DNA from: Lewinellaceae bacterium
GTDB taxonomy: Bacteria > Bacteroidota > Bacteroidia > Chitinophagales > Saprospiraceae
Assembly (NCBI GenBank): GCA_020636325.1
Contig: JACJYC010000002.1
Span: 558,001-622,000 of the forward strand
DNA: 64,000 nucleotides
Direction of reading: 5' to 3'
Both the position numbers and the translations under genes were made by a program. Below, piece by piece: positions 59,430 to 64,000 of the stretch (the stretch's first letter is position 1; each line of letters starts with the position of its first letter). The notes under the pieces were generated by a model. The model had not been told where the DNA came from, did not search any database, and saw nothing but the letters and a program-made list of their open reading frames with translations.

Positions 59430-61979
59430 TTATTCAGGTTCAAAACCAAGGATGATGTTGAAGTCCCCGAGATTGCTCAACGAGCGCACCCCTGATTTGT
59501 CAAAGCCGATACCGTAGTCAAAACCAAGCGTACCAAACATCGGCAGGAATACCCGCAAACCAAAACCAACCGAGCGCTTGAGGTCAAACGGATTGAAATC
59601 TCCCACAGTCCTCCAGGCATTACCGCCTTGAGCAAAGACAAGCGCGTAGATGGTAGAGCTTGGATTGAGCGAGAACGGATAGCGCAATTCGAGGGTAAAC
59701 TTGTCAAAAACCGGCGTAGCAATATCCGTTGCCTGCCCCCTTGGGTCTCTGTTGGCTTCCAGGTCGCTGACTTCGTATCCCCTTAAAGAGATGATGTCCA
59801 CGCCGGCAAAACCAAACTGTTGGTTGTTTATGCCGTCGCCCCCCAGCTGGAAGCGTTCGAAGGGAGAAGTGCCGATCTTTGTGTTGTAGCTGCCCAGCAA
59901 GCCCATTTTAGCCTGTGCTTTGAGCACCAGTTTGCCCACAACGGTGGTATACCATTCAGCGTCAAACCGCCATTTGTGGTATTCAAGCCAGCGGAATCGT
60001 TCCGACGCGGGCAATTCGCTGTAGTCCTTGTCTTTGTTGAACAGGGAATAGGGCGGCGTAAACTGCACGGAGAGTTCGAACTTGGAACCGTCTTTGGGGA
60101 AAATCGGGTCGTTTACCGTTGAACGGGTGATGGTTTGGCGAAGGCTGAAGTTGTTGTAGTTGCCTTGTGATACCACGCTCCCGTCATCTGTTCGGAACAG
60201 GCCGCTGATCCAGTTGTTGAGTGCCAGGGTCTGGATGTTCACCGCTGTTGAAGTGATGAAGTTGTCATCGGGCCAGCGCAAGCGGGTGCCAAGGCTCAAC
60301 GAACCCTGAATGATGTTGAACTGCTGGCGGGAAGATGTTCCCCGGGTGCCGAATGCAAACTGGTTGTAGAATCCGGCAACGGTAAACGAGGTCGGTTTTT
60401 TACCGCCCAACCAGGGTTCGGTAAACGACACATTATAGGACTGGTAAAAATCGCCGTTGGTTTGAGCGCGCAGGGAAAGGCGTTGTCCATCCCCTTGGGG
60501 CAGCGGGTGCCAGGCTTCTTTGTTGAAAATATTCCGAAGGGAGAAGTTGTTGAAAGAAACGCCGAGGGTACCGATCACGCGCCGGTTACCGCCCCAACCC
60601 GCAGAGAGTTCCAACTGGTCGGAGGGTTTTTCTTCCACCTTATATTCAATATCCACGGTTCCCCGCTGGGGGTTGACGGGTGTATTGATCCCCAGGCTTT
60701 CCGGGTTGAAATAGCCGAGGTTGACGATTTGCCGCTGGGAGCGGATGATATCCGTACGGCTGAATTTTTCACCCGGCAGCGTGCGCAGTTCGCGGCGAAT
60801 AACGTGTTCGTGTGTCCGGTCGTTACCGGCGATCACCACCTTGTCAATTGTAGCCTGGGGGCCTTCATAGATCCGGATCTCGAGGTCGATAGAATCCTCT
60901 GCAATGGCCACTTCAATCGGGTCGACCTGGAAAAAGAGGTATCCGTTATCCAGGTATTGGGTACTGACATCCCTGCCGTCCTGGCTGAAGCGGAGGCGGG
61001 TATTCAGCAATTCCTGATTGTACACGTCGCCTTTTGAAATGCCGAGGATATTTTGAAGGGTAGGGGTATCATAAATGGAATTGCCTTTCCAGGTAATATT
61101 CCGGAAGTAATACCGGTCGCCCTCTTCCATATTGATGGCGATCATCAGTTCGCCGTCCTCATTCCGCCAGATGCTGTCGCTCAAAATCCGGGCATCCCGG
61201 AAACCGATCTTGTTGTAATAGTCAATGACCTTTTTCTTGTCTTCGGTGTACTCTTTTCTGAGGAATTTGGAAGAAGCGAAAAGCCGGCGTTTGGGTTTGG
61301 TTTTGCTCAATTGCTTGCGCAATTTTTTGTCTTTGACATTTTCGTTGTTATTGAAAACGATGTCTTTGATCTTTACGCGCTTGCCTTTGTAGATATCAAA
61401 AACCAGGGCGACCGAATTCAGGCGGGAAGTGTCTGGAATTTCCTCCACCTTCACTGTTGCATCCAGAAAGCCTTTATTTTTATAGTATTTTTCAATGGCT
61501 TCCTTGGCATTTACCTTGATGTTTTCGGTGACGATACCGCCTTTGACCAGGTGTTTGTTTACTTCATCGTTGAGGTCGTCATGGGCGGATTTCTTAACGC
61601 CGTTGAAGGAATGCTTCGACAACCGGGGTCGTTCCTTAACGACCAGTTCGAGGAATATCACGTCCCCGATGGTCTTTTCTTTCAGGATCTGGACATCTGT
61701 AAACAGCCGCAGTTTCCACAAGGCTTTGATCGCGCGCTGGATATCCGGACCGGGTACCCTGATCTTATCGCCAACTTTCAAACCGGATACACCGATGACC
61801 GCATTGTCATCGCTGAATTGAGCGCCGGTTACCTTGATCCCTCCGATTTCGAATTCTTTGGGGTCCTCATACGAGAACAGTTTTACCGTATCGGCAGCTG
61901 TCTGAGCGTATGCACGATTGGAGGCGAAGGCGATAAACGCTGTTAAAAGGGCGATTGTAGTAAAAAAATTAAGTCTCAC
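59430..61979 (-). CDS. bamA: outer-membrane protein assembly factor BamA
   Basis: 849 residues from a GTG start; the signal peptide (1-25, ending AYAQ) begins right there. Five POTRA domains (about 40-440) precede a 16-strand barrel (about 450-849) with the Bacteroidota pattern ELSAGWGGNRRVIGTLGVSFNNF and the lid motif GFAGVDIISLRGYE (V/IRG-type). BamA inserts beta-barrel proteins into the outer membrane. It follows uppS by 98 bp. The C-terminus ends FEPE instead of an aromatic residue. In many Bacteroidota Skp-like chaperone genes follow; here a TPR lipoprotein does. Confidence 0.95.
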   Translation of the reverse strand: MRLNFFTTIALLTAFIAFASNRAYAQTAADTVKLFSYEDPKEFEIGGIKVTGAQFSDDNAVIGVSGLKVGDKIRVPGPDIQRAIKALWKLRLFTDVQILKEKTIGDVIFLELVVKERPRLSKHSFNGVKKSAHDDLNDEVNKHLVKGGIVTENIKVNAKEAIEKYYKNKGFLDATVKVEEIPDTSRLNSVALVFDIYKGKRVKIKDIVFNNNENVKDKKLRKQLSKTKPKRRLFASSKFLRKEYTEDKKKVIDYYNKIGFRDARILSDSIWRNEDGELMIAINMEEGDRYYFRNITWKGNSIYDTPTLQNILGISKGDVYNQELLNTRLRFSQDGRDVSTQYLDNGYLFFQVDPIEVAIAEDSIDLEIRIYEGPQATIDKVVIAGNDRTHEHVIRRELRTLPGEKFSRTDIIRSQRQIVNLGYFNPESLGINTPVNPQRGTVDIEYKVEEKPSDQLELSAGWGGNRRVIGTLGVSFNNFSLRNIFNKEAWHPLPQGDGQRLSLRAQTNGDFYQSYNVSFTEPWLGGKKPTSFTVAGFYNQFAFGTRGTSSRQQFNIIQGSLSLGTRLRWPDDNFITSTAVNIQTLALNNWISGLFRTDDGSVVSQGNYNNFSLRQTITRSTVNDPIFPKDGSKFELSVQFTPPYSLFNKDKDYSELPASERFRWLEYHKWRFDAEWYTTVVGKLVLKAQAKMGLLGSYNTKIGTSPFERFQLGGDGINNQQFGFAGVDIISLRGYEVSDLEANRDPRGQATDIATPVFDKFTLELRYPFSLNPSSTIYALVFAQGGNAWRTVGDFNPFDLKRSVGFGLRVFLPMFGTLGFDYGIGFDKSGVRSLSNLGDFNIILGFEPE

Positions 61980-62077
61980 TTTTTCTCTTTTTAATTTGGA
62001 CCTCTTCCAGGCGAAGCATCCGGAGTGTTCAATTCCAGGTTAAAAAGACCAATTTCGACTGCAAAAAGGTTGTATGT

Positions 62078-62836
62078 TCAGACGGGCTTATCTGCTATTA
62101 CCTGTTCGCTGATCTGTCCGAACCGGCGCTCACGGCGCTGATAGTCAATAATAGCTTCGTAAAGGTGTTGTTTCCGGAATTCTGGCCAGAAAACCGGTGA
62201 AAAAAAGAGCTCTGCATAGGCGATTTGCCACAGCAGAAAATTGCTGATCCGGTATTCGCCGCTGGTCCTGATCAATAATTCAGGGTCCGGCATTCCGGCG
62301 GTACTCAGTTCATTTGCAAAAGCTGTTTCATCGATCTCACCGGGCAGGATGACCTTATCGGCGGCCTTTTCCGCCAGTTTGCCGGCGGCCTGAACGATAT
62401 CCCATTTGGCACTGTAATTCAACGCCAGCACGAGGGTCATCCGGGTATTGCCGGCCGTATTCTTTATGCCGTCGAGCAATGCCTTATAGGTTTTTTCAGG
62501 CAATTTTTCGATCTGGCCGATTGCTTTCAGCCGGATATTATTTTTGGACAAGGTGTTGATTTCCTTGTGCAGCGTCTCAACCAGCAAATGCATCAGGGCG
62601 CCTACCTCTGTTTGCGGGCGCTTCCAGTTTTCGGTGGAGAAGGCATAAAGGGTAAGGTATTCTATTCCGAGTTCTGCCGCCGCTTCCGTGGTTTCACGAA
62701 CGGCTTTAACCCCATTGCGATGGCCAAAAACACGCGGTTTCCCGTGTTGTTTGGCCCATCTCCCGTTACCGTCCATTATAACGGCAATATGGCGAGGCAG
62801 CTTTTCCTGATCAATCTGCGATTTTAAATCCATCAT
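62078..62836 (-). CDS. uppS: isoprenyl transferase (undecaprenyl diphosphate synthase)
   Basis: 252 residues from the tandem ATGs at 62836; the longer frame to 62902 would begin at the promoter box. Motifs: HIAVIMDGNGRWAKQ (catalytic Asp), AFSTENWKRP, and LLIRTSGEYRISNFLLWQIAYAE near the C-terminus. It makes undecaprenyl diphosphate, the carrier for peptidoglycan and O-antigen, and for the GT2-GT39 pair above. First gene of uppS-bamA-TPR. Confidence 0.96.
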   Translation of the reverse strand: MMDLKSQIDQEKLPRHIAVIMDGNGRWAKQHGKPRVFGHRNGVKAVRETTEAAAELGIEYLTLYAFSTENWKRPQTEVGALMHLLVETLHKEINTLSKNNIRLKAIGQIEKLPEKTYKALLDGIKNTAGNTRMTLVLALNYSAKWDIVQAAGKLAEKAADKVILPGEIDETAFANELSTAGMPDPELLIRTSGEYRISNFLLWQIAYAELFFSPVFWPEFRKQHLYEAIIDYQRRERRFGQISEQVIADKPV

Positions 62837-62899
62837 TAAGCCCTGCACGAGGCCTGCCCGATAGAAGGGATAACAGGCCTGATTTTCAGAAAATTCGGG

Positions 62900-62907
62900 C
62901 AAAGTTA
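62900..62907 (-). promoter_or_regulatory. -7 box TAACTTTG of uppS-bamA
   Basis: Exact TAnnTTTG on the minus strand, 63 bp before the uppS ATG. Confidence 0.65.
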
Positions 62908-62941
62908 ACCTTTTTTCAACTTCCCGCGGGCAATAAAAATG

Positions 62942-64000
62942 TCATTCTTCTCTAATAATCGCGGGAATGCGTTTTGCCCGCATGGCAGGAGGGAGGCTTG
63001 CGAGGAAACCGATGACGAGCACGGTCAGCATAACCACCGCAAAATCAAATCCGCGCATGCTGATGGGGTAGGCGTCAACCGCAGCATTCCCGGGCACTCC
63101 GATCAGACCGAAGTCCTTCTGCAATATATAAACGGTCGCGGCCAGTATAAACCCGATGAATACGCCCAGAAACGACAACAACAGGCCTTCATACAAAAAG
63201 ATGTTCCGGACCATGTTGTTGTTACTGCCCATGGACTTCAGGATCGCAATGTCCCATTGCTTTTCCAGGACGATCATCCAAAGTGCACCGACAAGATTGA
63301 ACGCAACCAGCAACATCATCAGGCCCGCGATTGCATAGCTCAGCCATTTTTCCAGTTTCATCAGTTTGAAAAAGGATTCCTCCTGTTCAAACCGGTTCTG
63401 AACCCGGAACCCTTCTCCCATTACCGATTGGATGGCCCGAAAGGTAGATGGGATATTGTAGCCGGGTTCGAGTTTGATTTCCAGGGCGCTGGCTGCGTCG
63501 GGCAAACCGAGCAACTTGCGGGTGAAACCCAGGTCGGCGAGCACGTATTCCTGGTCAAAATCCTGCTGAATGGCGAATGTGCCGGCCGGATAAAGGGACT
63601 GCACCATAAATTGCTGATCAAACGGCCCTACTTCCTTGCGTTTGGGCATATAAACGCTGATGCTGGAAAACATATCTTCAATATCAACCGCCAGCTTGTT
63701 GCGCATGCCGGCGCCCAGAACGGCAAAATACCTGGGCGCCTGCCCAAGTTGGAACTTGCCCTCCCTCAGTGTAGAGTCCAGATCAGTGACCCTGGCAAAG
63801 TTCTCATCGACACCTTTAATGATGCCGAAAGTCTGGTTATCCTTGTATTCAAATACCGCCACCTCTTCGAGCGTAACGGAAATCACCTGTATTCCTGGCA
63901 TCTCCTCCAGTTTGAGCAGGAGGGTATCGTCCGCTATGAAGGTCTTTCCTTCTTTCGGCGTGACCTTGACTTCGGGGTTGAAATGGCTGTACATGCCGAC
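62942..64000 (-). CDS. LolC/E-type ABC transporter permease (N-terminus beyond window)
   Basis: At least 352 codons, open to the window edge. A periplasmic MacB-like domain (about residues 1-200 of the visible part, beginning VGMYSHFNPEVKV) is followed by three FtsX-family transmembrane helices (WLSYAIAGLMMLLVAFNLVGAL and others) and the AILKSMGSNNNMVRNIFLYEG coupling motif. LolC/E subunits release lipoproteins from the inner membrane for transport to the outer membrane. The missing part should hold the first transmembrane helix. Confidence 0.9.
   Translation of the reverse strand, partial: VGMYSHFNPEVKVTPKEGKTFIADDTLLLKLEEMPGIQVISVTLEEVAVFEYKDNQTFGIIKGVDENFARVTDLDSTLREGKFQLGQAPRYFAVLGAGMRNKLAVDIEDMFSSISVYMPKRKEVGPFDQQFMVQSLYPAGTFAIQQDFDQEYVLADLGFTRKLLGLPDAASALEIKLEPGYNIPSTFRAIQSVMGEGFRVQNRFEQEESFFKLMKLEKWLSYAIAGLMMLLVAFNLVGALWMIVLEKQWDIAILKSMGSNNNMVRNIFLYEGLLLSFLGVFIGFILAATVYILQKDFGLIGVPGNAAVDAYPISMRGFDFAVVMLTVLVIGFLASLPPAMRAKRIPAIIREE

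Noticed and set aside
61053..61946. 297-codon plus-strand frame
   Set aside because: Antisense to bamA, which has clear POTRA domains.
1..64000. tRNA, rRNA, insertion sequences, prophage, toxin-antitoxin or defence genes
   Set aside because: None could be recognised in any intergenic region or frame.

Overview
The window looks like chromosomal DNA of a Bacteroidota bacterium, most likely of the Saprospiria/Lewinella type (lineage is inferred from gene content, not from a marker gene). The signs are a protein with SprB repeats and a type B gliding/type IX secretion C-terminal domain, a GldE-like CNNM protein, DUF4271 beside hemD, DUF4175, a two-domain BON-LysM protein, a fused ThrA, and repeated use of the Bacteroidota -7 promoter box TAnnTTTG in front of genes. 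No rRNA, tRNA, CRISPR array, transposase, integrase or phage gene was seen. Nearly all of it is ordinary core genome with tight gene spacing.

Layout. 1-5.8 kb: DUF58 protein (cut by the window edge) and MoxR ATPase on the minus strand, then a small exported protein, a long-chain acyl-CoA ligase and an ALDH3-type aldehyde dehydrogenase on the plus strand. 5.8-10.8 kb (minus): dipeptidyl peptidase IV, then a BlaR1-like M56 membrane protease with an unusual proline/coiled-coil tail and its BlaI repressor, preceded by three operator-like dyads around the promoter. 10.9-17.5 kb: lipoprotein, gldE-like gene, lptC, a 1000-residue secreted SprB-repeat protein and a nitroreductase. 17.5-27 kb: small housekeeping genes (SPOR protein, rhodanese, queD, recO, Kbp-like BON-LysM protein, mtaB, exported amidohydrolase, ROK sugar kinase). 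27-34.5 kb: MerR regulator with a B12-like fold lacking the axial histidines, a 40-residue membrane protein, PpiD-type foldase, two-component system, DUF4271 and hemD.

34.8-46 kb: DUF4175 coiled-coil membrane protein, GHKL anti-sigma-type ATPase overlapping ybeY, thrA-thrB-thrC, two perfect parS-like sites, and uxaA. 46-54 kb: NfeD-like protein with flotillin, yraN, asd, a large coiled-coil protein of unknown role, and a GT39-GT2 pair for lipid-linked sugar transfer. 54-64 kb: a non-canonical Nramp transporter, a GH3/serine-hydrolase fusion, then on the minus strand a lolE-like permease (cut by the window edge), uppS, bamA and a TPR lipoprotein.

How the genes work together. asd, thrA, thrB and thrC cover the route from aspartyl phosphate to threonine. 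uppS, bamA, the LolE-type permease, lptC and the foldase all serve the envelope: lipid carrier, outer-membrane protein assembly, lipoprotein release, LPS export and folding. The GH3/serine-hydrolase fusion, DUF58/MoxR pair, M56/BlaI switch and GT pair also act at or sense the envelope. The most notable items are the parS pair (suggesting an origin-proximal position), the M56/BlaI locus with its operator array, the degenerate B12 MerR regulator, the Nramp protein without metal ligands, a pseudoknot-capable inverted repeat at 18.1 kb, and the 40-residue membrane protein. I found no clearly new multi-gene system.
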